A DNA stretch of 64,000 bases, from assembly GCF_019649055.1 (NCBI RefSeq), contig NW_026570246.1:1260274-1324273 (forward strand), in the 5' to 3' direction. The DNA is from Paramacrobiotus metropolitanus (lineage: Eukaryota > Tardigrada > Eutardigrada > Parachela > Macrobiotidae). Every line of letters begins with the position of its first letter. The first letter of the stretch is position 1. Below are positions 1 through 12,600 of this stretch, one piece after another. The notes under the pieces were generated by a model, which saw only the letters and a program-made list of their open reading frames with translations, searched no databases and was not told the origin of the DNA. Made by a program: the position numbers and the translations under genes.

Positions 1-462
1 TGAACTGTTACTGTGTTGCTTAAAAACGTGATTGTGTGTGCTGTATCGGTTTGGTAAACCGAAAATTACATTCGCTATCACTCTATTAATTTGTTTAAGA
101 AGCACAAGTAAAATTAAGCACAGCCAAAAATTAATGTCCACACCTTGTTGCTTTAGTAAAAACAGTTTAGATCTCGCGAAATTAACTAAGCTTTTTCCAT
201 ACAAGTTACCGGAATATTGGGTGCAAAAAATAAGCATTACTGCGTTATGCTTTTCTGAATATTTTACAAGATCTTACCACTTTAGGGTTCTGTTTGATGT
301 GCAGCTGGATAAAATTACAACTATACGTGTGCTGCACGACTGAACTCGAAAGAAATAAGCATCATTTTAAAATGGTTTAACATATGGCACGTCCATTGTG
401 TTTCCCGTTACATTTCTGCATCACATCGCGATCAATGGAGCGCAAATTATTTTTCTTAATAG
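1..462 (+). other. Intron of the mGluR gene (5' exons lie outside)
   Basis: I recognise no coding exon here. A splice acceptor (pyrimidine-rich run ending in AG at 461-462) closes the stretch, and receptor coding sequence starts directly after it. The reading frame at 32-343 has no receptor similarity and is AT-rich, so I treat the stretch as intronic. The exons for the signal peptide and most of the ligand-binding domain must lie upstream of the window. Confidence 0.6.
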
Positions 463-3400
463 GTCGAGAAAGGCTGTCCCAGAGCTACAAGCAGGATACG
501 AAGATGGGATTCGTAATTGATTCCATCTACACACTGGCGCATGGATTGCATAATATGCATCACGAAGTATGTAATGGAGTACCGGGATTATGTGCGGAAA
601 TGCAAACGATCAACGGATCCCTTTTGTTGGACTATCTCATGGATGTCAATTTCACTAGTATTAGCGGCCACATGATTCATTTCGATGAGAATGGGGATCC
701 GCCAGGCCGGTAAGGAGTAATTTGTCAATCCCATTTAACAGCCTTCGTCGTCTGCAACGGCCACGGCATCATCGCCCTTAATTAGGCTCTGTGCCAGACG
801 ATTGACCTTATATGCACGTATATATACTCGTACTTTCATAAGCAGATATGTATAACCGATGCTTTGTTTAGTTACGACATCATGAATTTCCAAAAACGAA
901 ATGGAAAATTCAAGTATCATCGAGTCGGGCAGTGGGATAATGGTCATCTGCGCCTGGAGCAGCCTTTTCAGTGGAATCGCGAGAATCAGCATCATCGCAC
1001 AGTGGAGTCTGTGTGCAGTCATCCCTGCAAAAAAGGCGAAGTCAAAGTACGTAATTCGGTTACATTACATTGAAATCATTACGCTAGGCTTGATCTAGAA
1101 CAATTCAAATAATAAAGACCCGAAAATCGAACAGGAAGTTAAAGCACTGATCAATTTTAACCTGCCAAAGCGGACATAAAAATACTCGTAATTACAAGTC
1201 CAGGTCATTAGTCCAAAATGTTTCTCGCCAGCGTTTATGCTATAGCTAATTTGAGCGTCAACTTTTAGCGTTTTTAGTGTCACTCAACACATGCAGTAAA
1301 ATATGTGCGCTAATTATTTCCGTGCTCGCAAATGGCTTGGGATGTACTGTAGACAGGATTCAATTGTGACTGTGTGTATACGATAAATGTTTTAATAAGT
1401 ACACTTTATGCAGTTACGGTAAAATCCTGCCTGAGAAAACAGAGTATGTGTGATTCTACTTTGCTTTGATATGATTTAAAAGAGAATTTTTAATTGATTT
1501 AACTGTATTACAGTGTATGTCCAACCAGTTAATGCCGTCTTTACTAATACAACAAACCTGGGTGTGCCGTCATAACCGTATTTATCGTTCTCCATGACTG
1601 CTTCAGGAAATGACCTTTCCCAATCATAATGCAGCGCGAATACGCCGCATTACGTTGTTTTACATTTGCTTCTTAACGAAATCTCCTCGAGTGTAATTTA
1701 TTTAATTATCATTGTCTAAAAGTAATTATGCAAGCTTATTAGTGAAGCAGTGGCCATGGAGAAGAAAATTGGTGTTGTTTTGACAGGCCATCCAAACGGG
1801 AGGCGTGAAATGTTGTTGGGTTTGTCAGCCGTGCAAGCTAAATGAGTACCTCCTTGATGAGTTCACATGCAAGGAATGTCCTCCAGGCTGGCTACCAAAT
1901 GAGAATATCACTGGTACGTTGTCTATGCATACAGAACACATACAATCCTTAAGTGCATAGACGTTACGTGCGTTTTCTTAACAAACGATGATAAATTTGA
2001 GCTGTCGCTGGATGGGACTTAATTTTGTCCGTTTGTGTCTTCCTTGGCCGTATGTGCAGCGTGTTTGCCCATCAGGCTGGAGTATGTCAGCTGGGACAGT
2101 ACGGAAGCGGCAGTTGGTATATCTTTCTCCTGTCTGGGTTTCTTGGCCACACTCTTCACAACAATTGTCTTCATGATGCACAACAACACCACTGTTGTCA
2201 AAGCCTCAACACGGGAACTGTCTTATATGATCCTCGTGGGAATCCAGCTCAGCTACGCCACAACATTCCCGCTCGTGGCCAAGCCTTCACTGGAGACCTG
2301 CTATCTCGTATGTACAGTACAGTGCTACGGTTTACGAAAACAGTACTTGCCACGTTCCACATTATTGCGTTTTAAGTTGACCTTATACAATTAATCGACT
2401 GCTGTACTGTGCGATATACCCGTACATCGACAGATAATAATCGTAACCTATCAATTTGCAACGTAAATAACAAAGAATATCAACTTAACAATCTTTAATT
2501 GCTCTTTTCTTGTCTAAATTTTTAAATAATATCTACACCATGAGTTTCGCTTAAGGTATAGTAATGGATGTGGACACTGGAAAAAATATATGTGCTCAGT
2601 GCTCATATAATTACCTTGATGCTAGATGTGAATTATTATCGCTGTGCTATAGTTACAAATATCAGAAAAAGTGTGTTTATCCTTGTGGAATATGTAGGCT
2701 TTTTGGGCATTTTAAAACAGATTTTTGTATTATTATTATTGTAGTGTTAGACAACACAACTGTAAAATTAATTAATGTATCAAATTAAGTGTGATGTAAA
2801 ACTGCAAACTGCTAGTAAGGCTGCGTAACTGCAGAGATGTACTTTTTAAGTGCATCGTATTGACTACCGGCATCATGCATATATAGTAACACTGCAACAC
2901 ACATCCACAGGCTCGATATAATTATTGCACATTATGGCCAAGCGTTCGTTCCCATGAGTTATTTGCGGAATAGATCATAGCCAGGCGCTCTTTGAATTTG
3001 CATAAAATCCCTGGAGAAATTTCGCTGCAAATTTATTTTATGAATGAACACTTTCCGGAACATGAGCACTGATATATTGTCGTAAGCTGTTTACTCTGGT
3101 AAGATTCCTTTCATTTGTGACGGCTGATGGAAGAAACTGTAAATAATGGCACAGTTTGCTAAAACCTATCAATTGCATGACCTATAACCAAAATACTGGA
3201 GAGCGTTATGCGCATTACGTCACTTTGTTCTGATAAGCTCGCCTTCGTGTTTAACTTTTGTGTTGCATCTCTGCAGACAAGGATTTTGCCTGGATTTAGC
3301 TTCGCCATGATATATGGGGCCTTAGTGACCAAAACTAATCGTATTGCCAGAATTCTGGCGGCCGGAAAGAAAAAGATAATGACAAGGAAACCGCGCTTCA

Positions 3401-5511
3401 TGTCAGCCTTGGCTCAAGTAAGTTTTGTGCTCTCGTACGCGCGCGGTCGAAAAAACAATGAGTCTAGCCCAAAAAACAGAAACACGGCATATTTTCAAAA
3501 AATTATATATCTTTACAGATAATAATTCTGCAACCCATATATTTGGCATGCGCATATTGGCCTATTCATTCTGCTGTTGCTAATTAAATTCTCAAAAATA
3601 TTACGATGAAGTTGTAAGAGAAAATAAAGTTGATGTTAATTTTAATGTGTACTACTGTATGTCAAAACGGTTTCCATTCAGTGCGCATGTTGTCGCATTT
3701 GCATACGCATGCAAAGCTGATAAACTGGTTTGCTGCGGCTTACCGTTAGACATGCTAAATACAAACAAAATTTTAATAAGTCGACGAAAGTCACGGGGTT
3801 ACTTATACCAACGACAGTGGAGTATCCGTAAATATGAATCATCCAATTTGTAAACATAATTCTGGTAATGCACGCATATATATACATACAATTAAAATGT
3901 CATCAGGATTTCTAGGTTTATGCAAAAAATTGTCTTAAAATAAAATGTGTGTTGGCACTGCGCAGGTTGTAATTACATGGATAATAATTGGCGTGGAGGT
4001 GGCAATATTGTGTGCAATGCTATTGAAGGAGCCGGCTAATTTCGTATTGCACTACCCGGAATTAAATCGCGCCCGTCTCATTTGCAATACCACTGCATTG
4101 GGGATTATTGCGCCGATGGGATTTGACTTCTTTCTTATCGTCATGTGCACAGTGTATGCCATTAAAACACGAAATCTGCCGGAGAATTTTAACGAGGCGA
4201 AATTCATTGGATTTACCATGTATACGACATGTGTGATCTGGCTGGCGTTTGTTCCAATATACTTCGGAAGTGACCAAAAGATTCTCACCATGTGCTTATG
4301 TATTAGTTTCAGTGCAACGGTGGCCTTAGTTTTTCTATTCTTCCCTAAACTGTATATAATCTTATTGCATCCCGAAAGAAATACACGAAGTGCTTTTACC
4401 ACTACCAACCAAGTGCGCTGCCATATCGGATCCAATAATATTACTAACAAATCAATGGAAACCAGCAGCACAGAGAGATACACTGAACGGTAGATATAAT
4501 TTCTATAGGTATCACATTCTCGTACCTAAATTATAGCAAAATTAATCTGCTACACAACATACAAAACACAGATATTTTATGTTCGCGTAGTTGTACTGGT
4601 ACAAGTAATTATACAATTTACTCTACGATATTACCTACACGATACAATAAGAGTAGACTATAAAACTGGCTCTGCGAAACGCAATAAATTTGTAATACTT
4701 CTAGTAAAAATAAATTAAAGGTGATTTATTATTTTTTAGCATGCAAGGATTTTACCGACGTGGGCCGAGAAGTTCGGATTCACTGACGCAACGAATCCCT
4801 ACCCTTTTACAGCGGTTCAACATAAAGAAAGCCCGCTCAACCACGGAAGTGGTCAATCATATGTCCAGCATATCTTACGACAGTCCGACCCAATCCACCG
4901 AGAACCACGTCGAGGAACACTTCATCGTAAAAGCCAAACACACCTCCATCAACCGCGCCAACCCCAGCAAAAAGCTGCCCCGCATGTCCGACGTCATGGA
5001 AGAGACCAGCACCGCATTCCGCGAGGATCCTCCCCTGCCCGCCATCCAGACCACCAGCAGTGAAGCCCAAACCGGTTACGAGCTCCTGCTCCCGATCATC
5101 GAACAACTGGCTCACTCGACACCGACACTAAGGCGCCGACGCCGGTCGCTCCTCCTCCTGCGGAATGAAATCGAAGAGGAGCTTCTGAGTCCCACCGAAC
5201 AGGAGACGGCCCCGCCCTGGTGGATGACCGCCACCCGCTCTCTGGACACTAGCCTACCTCCCCAGTCTTCCCGCATGTGCTCAAGGACGTCGGCCGACGA
5301 CCTTTCCAGTCGTGGGCGCTCCAGCTCAAACGCGACGCTGACGTCCGCCACGGATGACGTCACAGTGGCGTCCAGCCGTGTCTCACTTGCATCGGCTAGT
5401 AACGCGTTAATACGCCCGTACAATGGGGACACGGAGAGTTTACGCAATCTCAAAGAATGGCTGGAAGATCAGGGAATACGTTTAACTGATCTTCCTACTA
5501 GCCAGTTGTGA
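463..5511 (+). CDS. Metabotropic glutamate receptor, group I (mGluR1/5)-like, 5' partial
   Basis: Class C G-protein-coupled receptor that senses extracellular glutamate at the plasma membrane. Seven exons read in one frame: 463-709, 872-1046, 1787-1913, 2060-2307, 3277-3417, 3966-4489, 4740-5511, about 743 residues. Residues 1-140 are the end of the Venus-flytrap ligand-binding domain (MGFVIDSIYTLAHGL, GRYDIMNFQ). The cysteine-rich linker follows (CCWVCQPCKLNEY, FTCKECPPGW). The seven-helix domain (about 195-445) has the family motifs ALVTKTNRIARILA, RKPRFMSA, FNEAKFIGFTMYTTC, WLAFVPIYFG and the post-TM7 run PERNTRSAFTT. The wording of the binding-domain and TM regions fits group I best. The last exon encodes a low-complexity Ser/Thr-rich cytoplasmic tail ending in SQL, a possible class I PDZ ligand. 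The start is missing because the gene continues upstream. An AATAAA lies at 5634-5639. Confidence 0.93.
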
Positions 5512-5633
5512 TGTGTTCGAACCTGTTGATAGTAACTAGTAAGCAATGTCATGCATGTCCGGTTACCAAAGAGAAGGAACAAGATTTTTTATGTCCTACC
5601 GATCCAGGTTTCTTCAACTAGATTTTGTGGATA

Positions 5634-5639
5634 AATAAA
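5634..5639 (+). terminator. Poly(A) signal of the mGluR gene
   Basis: AATAAA about 120 bases after the receptor stop codon. It is the first consensus hexamer on this strand. Confidence 0.5.
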
Positions 5640-5689
5640 AAGAAAACGTGCAACATTAAAGAGTATCCCAATCCGTAGGAAAAACCGCT

Positions 5690-5695
5690 TTTATT
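5690..5695 (-). terminator. Poly(A) signal of the malonyl-CoA decarboxylase gene
   Basis: TTTATT on the plus strand reads AATAAA on the minus strand, about 160 bases past the decarboxylase stop. The rest of 5512-5853 shows no coding sequence and is the shared 3' flank of two convergent genes. Confidence 0.5.
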
Positions 5696-5853
5696 GCTGT
5701 TCTTATAAATTGTAATAAATGAAAACATCATGACAAAATATTTCCAACATTCAATAATCTGTACTATCTATAATCTGTATCACATCTGGCATACAGAAAA
5801 CCACAAAGCGGTTTCAGACAAATAAAAATAAAACCACGCTATTAACCGAGCAT

Positions 5854-7340
5854 TCATACCGGTACCGCAGCCGGAGCTGCAGCTGGAGCAACACGAAATT
5901 TGTCAACTAGATTGCGAATCTCGTTAGATACACTGACTTGTTTATTGAATATATAGTTATTGCTGTTTTCAATTAGATCTCTGTCTAAAGGATACCGGAA
6001 GTTCACCATCAGGCCAAATGACTGCGATAAACCTTTGCCGGAAGTGTCGGCCAGCCAGTTTAATCGCCATACTTCAGCTCCATTTCCCAGATGGAAATTT
6101 GCTAAAATCACGAAACAATGTTACCGATGATCACAGAACTATGATGTTCGCACTTACCAACGGCATCGTAAGCAAAACCACGCCGTTTCTCTTGTATCAA
6201 ATACCTAAAATGATGGAAATACCCTTTTATAAGGAAAAGTAGTGCAATATAATTCAGATATCATACGTTAAACACATTCGGGTAAGAAACCCTTGAAGCG
6301 CGCTACGGATTCTGTCATCCTCAAACCAGTTCGACGATAATGATCTCCGGACGAACGATAAAACATCCGTTGTGCCGGCGACTGGCTTGAGCGTTGTCTG
6401 CTCTTCTTCGGTAAACACAGCGGAAACTGTAAATAGAAACCGTAATTTTAAAACCTACAAGCATAAAAACATATCATGTAAAGAGAACTGAATTTAATAC
6501 CGTCCGTAGCCGATCTCATTTTTGTCAAAAGCCAAGCCGCAAAAGTTGGTATCGGAGAAAGCGTGGCGAATTCAGCAATGTCCGGAAATTCCCTTCGCAG
6601 TTCGGTAACAGCACGTCGAATGAGATACATTCCCAGATCTATTCCTCGTAAGCCTGGAAGACATTTCAACAACGTGAAACGTGTAATCGTAAGGAATACC
6701 AACTAGCTGAAATAACTCAACCTCGCTGAGTGGAAGACACGGAATAAAATACTGCTGCTCGAATTTTGTCTGGATCTTCCACTTCGCCACTTTGATTTTG
6801 TCTAAGTATGTGCTGCAAAATCAATGTGCATTAAAAGCCGCCGGTTATGTGCATTTGTTATGTTACCGTTCATCTGATAAAGTAGTATTTCAACAGATCT
6901 AATATTGTAAGTTTCTCATTGTTGACCGACAGTCAGCGGGTTCAAAATGCCATTTTTTCTTATCGACTGGAAAAGAGTGGGTTGTAAAAGCGAAAGTATA
7001 TTGAATAAAAGTTAGAAGTGTAGCATTCCGGTATGTCTGACCGTTTGTATCCCTTACAAATGCTGACAGAGCATCAAGGAACACAGAAAAACAAACATAC
7101 CTGAACATTTGATCCAATTTGCTCCATTAAAGCCGTATGCAGCACCACTACTGGTTCATTAGGCATACAGCTGTGCGTAAAAATAAAACACCTCCTATAG
7201 GGCCCGACGCGGTGTTTGATATCTGTCCAGTGCCTTACAGGATGCACGGCTTCATACTGCGAGATTTTCTCCAGAATTTCACAGGATGACTGCCACGTTA
7301 TCCTCTCCAGACTCATCATTCCACCCGAAAGCCAATCCCA
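5854..7340 (-). CDS. MLYCD: Malonyl-CoA decarboxylase (MCD), 5'-truncated copy
   Basis: MCD converts malonyl-CoA to acetyl-CoA and CO2 in mitochondria, peroxisomes or cytosol. It relieves inhibition of fatty-acid oxidation. Minus-strand exons in transcription order: about 7340-7101, 6812-6722, 6653-6501, 6426-6267, 6204-6158, 6101-5854. Splice phases agree throughout. Recognisable family blocks are [32 protein letters not shown]-like [49 protein letters not shown], the SALQGFLTRMC helix and the ANFHLGNGAEVWRLNWLAD region with conserved His. Only about the C-terminal 60% of the usual ~490 residues is present: no exon for the N-terminal helical domain is found between 7553 and 9612. The C terminus (AAVPV) lacks an SKL-type peroxisomal signal. 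The gene may be a pseudogene or a partial duplicate. The family call is secure; functionality is doubtful. Confidence 0.8.
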
Positions 7341-7352
7341 ACACAGACGGAG

Positions 7353-7551
7353 AAACATACCTGAACATTTGATCCAAATTGCTTCCATTAAAGCCGTATG
7401 CAGCACCACTACTGGTTCATTAGGCATACAGCTGTAAAAATAAAACACCTCCTATAGGGCCCGACGCGGTGTTTGATATCTGTCCAGTGAATTACAGGAT
7501 GCACGGCTTCAAACTGCGAGATTTTCTCCAGAATTTCACTGTATGACTGCC
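7353..7551 (-). pseudogene. Decayed tandem duplicate of an MCD exon
   Basis: This segment repeats the exon at 7093-7294 at an offset of about 260 bases, with roughly 5% differences. It carries the same EAVHPV...[10 protein letters not shown] coding block. Relative to the intact copy it lacks four bases just after the RRCFIFT codons and has extra bases in the ALMEQIGSN region, so the frame is broken twice. Its donor (CAG|GTATGT) is retained. Homology stops abruptly at 7551, where MCD-like sequence ends. The break between the two copies falls near a short shared ctgtgtt. Confidence 0.8.
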
Positions 7552-8011
7552 GTTTTTCGGACTTTCAAACTTTCGATAATTAATCACGAATCAATAATCA
7601 GTGCGTTAACCGAAATGAATCTCCCTAGTCAGATTGTGCACCTAATTTCTGACTATTTGAAAACCGCCTGCTAAAAGAACTTGTTTAACAAAATCTCCGA
7701 ACTACAGTAAACAGCTAGTCCCAGAATTCAGTGTTGGACAAATCCTGTTCATATGCAGCCTAAACAATCCAGAAAAAAAGCCTAGTGTAAACGTTTTGCT
7801 TAAACGAATTGCCTAGTCCTGTTACCAAAACAATGCCATTGCTCATGAGACCGAAAAATTTAATGAATGGCTTAACACCAAGCAGCTGATTCTCAATCCC
7901 AGTAAATCTGCCCATGTTCATTTCTCGAAGAAAAAAGATAAGATCTCACCATTCCAGTACAGTATAAATGACGTTCCCGTTCCGAAATGTGATCATGTTA
8001 AGCACCTTGGA

Positions 8012-8686
8012 GTGTCTGTTGATCGAAAACTTAATTTTAAAGTTAACAGTGAAAATGTAGCAAAAAATGTAACCAAAGAATTGGCTACATTAATCATGTT
8101 TTCGATACACGGACTACGGGGCTCGCATTCGCTTTTCGAATCACTCGTCCTCTCAGTTCTCGATTACTGCTGCTCCCTAACGCATCCGGTGCTGGAAACA
8201 GTCAAGAAAAATAATCGAACGTTGTCAAAGAAGATTTACCAAAACCCTACGCTTAGGCAACGGTGTCCTGAATTACAACAAACGGCTAAAAGAGCTAAAA
8301 TGGGACGATCTAAGCATACGTCGTTTGAAAAAGCCTTGTTGTTTATTTACAAATTGGTGTTCCAAGTAATTCCGTTGGGTGACCAAATCGTATCACCGCT
8401 CACGCTCTCGGCTGCTGTGCTTGAGTCTGTTGCAGGTAACACCAGAACATCTGACCGTCTCCTGAAGCATCCATGTCCTATCAAACCGGCTCCAACAACC
8501 ATTTGTGGTAGAACAGTTCCAGTCACCCATGAATCATATCTCAACAGACTCGTGTCCGTCTGGAATGACCTTCCGCTACAATCCATTGCGTATGTAACGC
8601 TGGCCACCTTTACCGAAGCCCTGAATACCGTGAAACTGAACAATTTGCCATCAGTAAAGATCTTGAAAGAAAGTGTTAAAAAGTGA
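8012..8686 (+). pseudogene. Reverse transcriptase C-terminal fragment
   Basis: Longest intact frame of the retroelement, about 225 codons. It begins inside the HLGVSVD motif and runs to a stop. The same frame is open upstream to about 7850, so the listed start is not a true initiation site. It covers the RT thumb/connection and the C-terminal domain only. The palm with its catalytic aspartates is missing or shifted out of frame, so the fragment cannot be an active enzyme. Confidence 0.75.
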
Positions 8687-9182
8687 AAACTCTTGTTTAA
8701 ATGTTTTTTTACTCGAATATTTATTGTTTGTGAAGTTACTTAATGTTTGGTGTCAACTTCTCTTTCTTTCCTGCAATTATTTCACGGTTGCGATATAGTT
8801 GACAACGATAGTACAAGGCGATTACGTGCGTAAGTGTCGGTGCTTTCCTTTTCCCCACGGTTTTCTTTTGAAAATTTTGAGAAACTTAATAATTACTTTG
8901 TACATTTCGTGGGTTTCGGTTTTACGCATCGACCCCAGCGCGATCGTCTCCCTCCCTTTTCCACATTGGTAAAACGACTTTTCGCAACCGCAGTAAAAGT
9001 ACTCACTTCCTTTCTGCCTATTCATGTGCTAATGGCCAACGCGTTACTTTGCTTGTTTTGTTTCCTGCTTGTTTTAAAAGACCTTCATGTTTTCATGTTT
9101 ATATTTCTGGATATTGTTTCTACACTCTGTTTTCTTTCTGCTGTCTGAAGCCTAGAGGGGGCAATCGCCTCGTTGCAAGGAC

Positions 9183-9211
9183 AATAAACTTCACTTCACT
9201 TCACTTCACTT
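9183..9211 (+). repeat. (TTCAC)n tail of the non-LTR element
   Basis: Tandem TTCAC units follow AATAAA-like sequence at the 3' end of the retroelement. 9212-9612 between it and IARS2 has no gene I recognise and must hold the IARS2 promoter and 5' UTR. Confidence 0.85.
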
Positions 9212-9612
9212 ACAAGAAGACCAGGAAAACAGACAGCAGTCAACAGCCCGCAACCGAAACCAGCTGATCATCCCAGAAAATCGCGTTTATCCAAAATCCG
9301 CATCGTAGTGCACGCTGAGAATCGCCTGCGCATCCAGAAAAGGACGCCCGCCCGTTACGTATGTTACGTGATGGCTTATTTTGGCTTGCATGTTTTTTGG
9401 CATCGGTGTTTATTAGTAAGTTTAGTACTGTGCCTTTGTTTTGTTTCTTTTTTGATTATTTTGCAACTTGCTGCTTCTGTTAAGTGCATTTCGAAGTTTT
9501 CAACATCATTTTTATTCGCTACAAATTTCTGTGAACTGCACGACTTGCAGTTTGAATTCAGCCGTTTTCTGCATGTTGGTAAGTTGATGACTCAACGATT
9601 CCTTGATTCGGC

Positions 9613-12600
9613 ATGATCGCAACTGCTGCCGCAGTGTTCCCGAGACTGTGTATAATTCGTACGTGCAGACCTGGAATACGACATGCCAGCTCAAAAACCA
9701 AACCGAAGCCGAAGAACGACGACTCTGGCTCTAAAAAGAAATACTCCTCCACCGTCATCTTGCCAAAGACGACTTTTCCGAGACGGATTGCGGATGGCGA
9801 ACCACGTGTAGCTCTTGATGAGAGTATTCGCGTATCCGCCAAGTTTGATGATTTATACACTCACTTGCAAACTGTGCGCGCTGATCGGCCGGAATTTATC
9901 CTGCACGATGGGCCACCGTACGCTAACGGCGACTTGCATGTGGGCCATGCCGTCAACAAGATTCTTAAAGATATTACTAACCGATACAAAATCTTGAAAG
10001 GATTCCGAGTGGATTATCAGCCCGGCTGGGATTGCCATGGATTGCCCATTGAATTGAAGGCGTTGCAACGGCTAAAAATCAAAGATGGCAAAAAGGAGCC
10101 TCTGCGAGTGCGCACGGAGGCGGAGAAGGTGGTGGAAGAGTATTCGGGAATTCAGCGGGATGGATTCCGCCGCTGGGGTGTTGTTGCTGATTGGAGCAGC
10201 GGAAAGAACACGTACTTTACACGCGATCGTGCGTACGAGGCCAAACAGATCGAGTTATTTTGGAATTTATTTAAAGAAAAGCTAATCTACAGGTAATGTG
10301 ATTATAACATTAATACTGACCCAAATTACTTATTAATGATTTAATTTCTGCCAAATTGGAAATTTTTGCTTTTTATTAGTGACGGGAATGCGAAAACAAG
10401 CTGCCGTTTGAGTGCAAATTTCAAGTTGCAGCGTTAATTCAATAAACGCCCAGCTTTTTCAAAGCAGCTTCAATTTTGTAGAAGCAGGCAATTCTACTTA
10501 AAAAAAACCCTGTGCGTATGAGAAAATCCAAAGGAACCTACACGGTAAAGTTGTAAATTCAAGCGGCGATATTCGTAATTGCAAGACGGTAGTAGGTGAG
10601 CAATGACACAAACACAATCTGAATTTCGGACATGTTCGGCAACAACCCCCAGCATCCCCCCACACCCCAAAACGATGTTGCCAAAATTTTAAGTTTTTGG
10701 CAACATCACAAGCTGCTTGCCAGAGCCATGCTGCCGAGCAAGACATGATTCCAAACGGGACGAAAAAGGCTAGCCAATCACAATCGTTCAGTGACGTCAT
10801 GAGTTTTTAATTTCCGCCGGCAGCATCAAAAACATTTATCGCCAGCAGCACGCCCTGAGTTTTCGCATTCGCATCAGTGTAAAGCTGCGCACGCGAATTG
10901 TTATGCGTACTCGTACTGGCTGAAGCCTAATAAAGTAGTGTAACTGGAAATGCTGTACTCTGTATTTTCGGACTTTTCTTTTTTGTTTGATGTCTAAGGT
11001 AGACCATAGAATGTATCTGTAAATTGTGACCAGGGATGCAGCAGATTTTTAGCAAGCAAAAAAATTGCAGTTTCCCTTTCTTAAACTTATTTTTGAAGTG
11101 AATGTTGACCATGAAACAATGCTGCATACTTATTTCTCTTTCAGGGATCTAAAACCAGTGTACTGGTCACCGTCTTCCCAAAGTTCTTTGGCGGAAGCGG
11201 AATTAGAGTACAATAATAACCACAAAAGCACCGCCGTCTATGCTGCTTTCAAACTGATGAAAAAGCCGGAGTTAATTCAACTTTCCAGCGAAGAAGAGAA
11301 ATTACCATGGTATGCGGTTATTTGGACAACCACTCCGTGGAGTCTTCCCGGCAACCAAGCCATCGCATTCAATCCTAACGTCTCATATGTATTGGCTGTC
11401 TCAACAAGCCCTGAAAAACCGGGAGTTTTTCTTTTTGCGGAGAACTTCATCGACCGTTGCTCGGAATTGACTGGGTTGCAATTCAAGAAGAAAGGATTTT
11501 TTCCGGGTGGATATTTGCGGAGCGCAACATACGCGCACCCGTTGTACGAATCCAAGGAATGCCCATTCCTTCCAGGTGAGTCTTGGACTCTTGGTGCCTC
11601 GTGGGAATGTTGTTTTTCGCTAAATAGACAGTTTTTTTTATTTATTAGTAACAAGTGGCTAGTTCTCTCATTTGCCCAGTTAATTGACATGGACAGTGTT
11701 TTTAAGATTGCTTTGTTGATTATGGTGGTATTGCAGGAGATTACGTATCAGCCGAAAAAGGCTCCGGCCTCGTGCATACAGCCCCCGCGCATGGGCACGA
11801 CGACTACCTGCTAGGGCTGGCAAACAAGTTGGATACATCCGTTTGTTACGTGGATGAGGACGGTAAATTTACACCTTCGGCAGGATTTGACTTGCCAGGG
11901 CTTGATGCTCTCACCGAAGGGACCAGTGCTGTTATTTATCACTTGAATTCTCGAGGACTGCTTTTGCATTGTGACGATGAATTTGTGCATTCGTATCCCT
12001 ATGACTGGCGCACCAAGAAGCCTGTAATTCTCCGTGCCAGTGACCAGTGGTTTGTTGATGTGGAAAAACTTAGAGACGCTGCAGTAGAAGCTCTGGGGAA
12101 AGTGGAATTTAATCCTAGCAATGGTATGGATTATATGAAGCAGCAACTGCAGCAAAGGCCGTATTGGTGTATATCTAGGCAGCGCGTGTGGGGCGTTCCC
12201 ATCCCAGTGTTTTATGATGAGACGAACAAGTCATTAATCAGTAAGGACAGTATTGAGCACATTAGGACTGTGATAGCCGAAGAAGGTTCGGGTGCGTGGT
12301 GGAACCGCGATGTACCCAGTCTGCTTCCAGAGCCAGTTAGATGTTCGCTGGGACTTCTACCGGATGCAGCTGTGCGCAAAGGCACGGATATTCTCGATAT
12401 ATGGTTCGAAAGCGGAACTTCGTGGGCTTGTGTGTTAGGAAATAAGAAGGTGGCAGACCTGTATCTGGAAGGGCATGATCAGTATGGTGCATGGTTTCAG
12501 ACGTCACTATTGACCAGCGTTGCACTACGGTATGTTAATGTATTCAACTTATGAAACGGTCCTGATTAAAGGCGGTGTTTAGTTAATTTGACCATTAGGA

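Larger units (their letters stand above)
7620..9211 (+). mobile_element. Decayed, 5'-truncated non-LTR retrotransposon
   Basis: Fragments of a reverse transcriptase are readable in shifted frames. A degraded B/C-motif region lies at about 7690-7760 (VPEFSVGQILFI resembles VPQGSVLGPILF). A longer open stretch at about 7850-8686 covers FNEWLNTKQLILNPSKS, the KHLGVSVDRKLNF motif of the thumb region, and a C-terminal tail with SYLNRLVSVWNDLP, which is typical of jockey/CR1/L2-like elements. After the stop at 8686 about 500 bases of AT-rich 3' UTR lead to ACAATAAAC followed by (TTCAC)n at about 9183-9211, a microsatellite tail of the kind these elements end in. The YADD catalytic motif is not intact. 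The 5' end is approximate. Confidence 0.8.

Noticed and set aside
7353-7551. Second MCD exon copy as an alternative functional exon
   Set aside because: Two indels break the frame relative to the intact copy, so inclusion would not yield MCD sequence.
9558-9860. 100-codon minus-strand frame over the IARS2 start
   Set aside because: It is opposite the first IARS2 coding exon and shows no independent motif.
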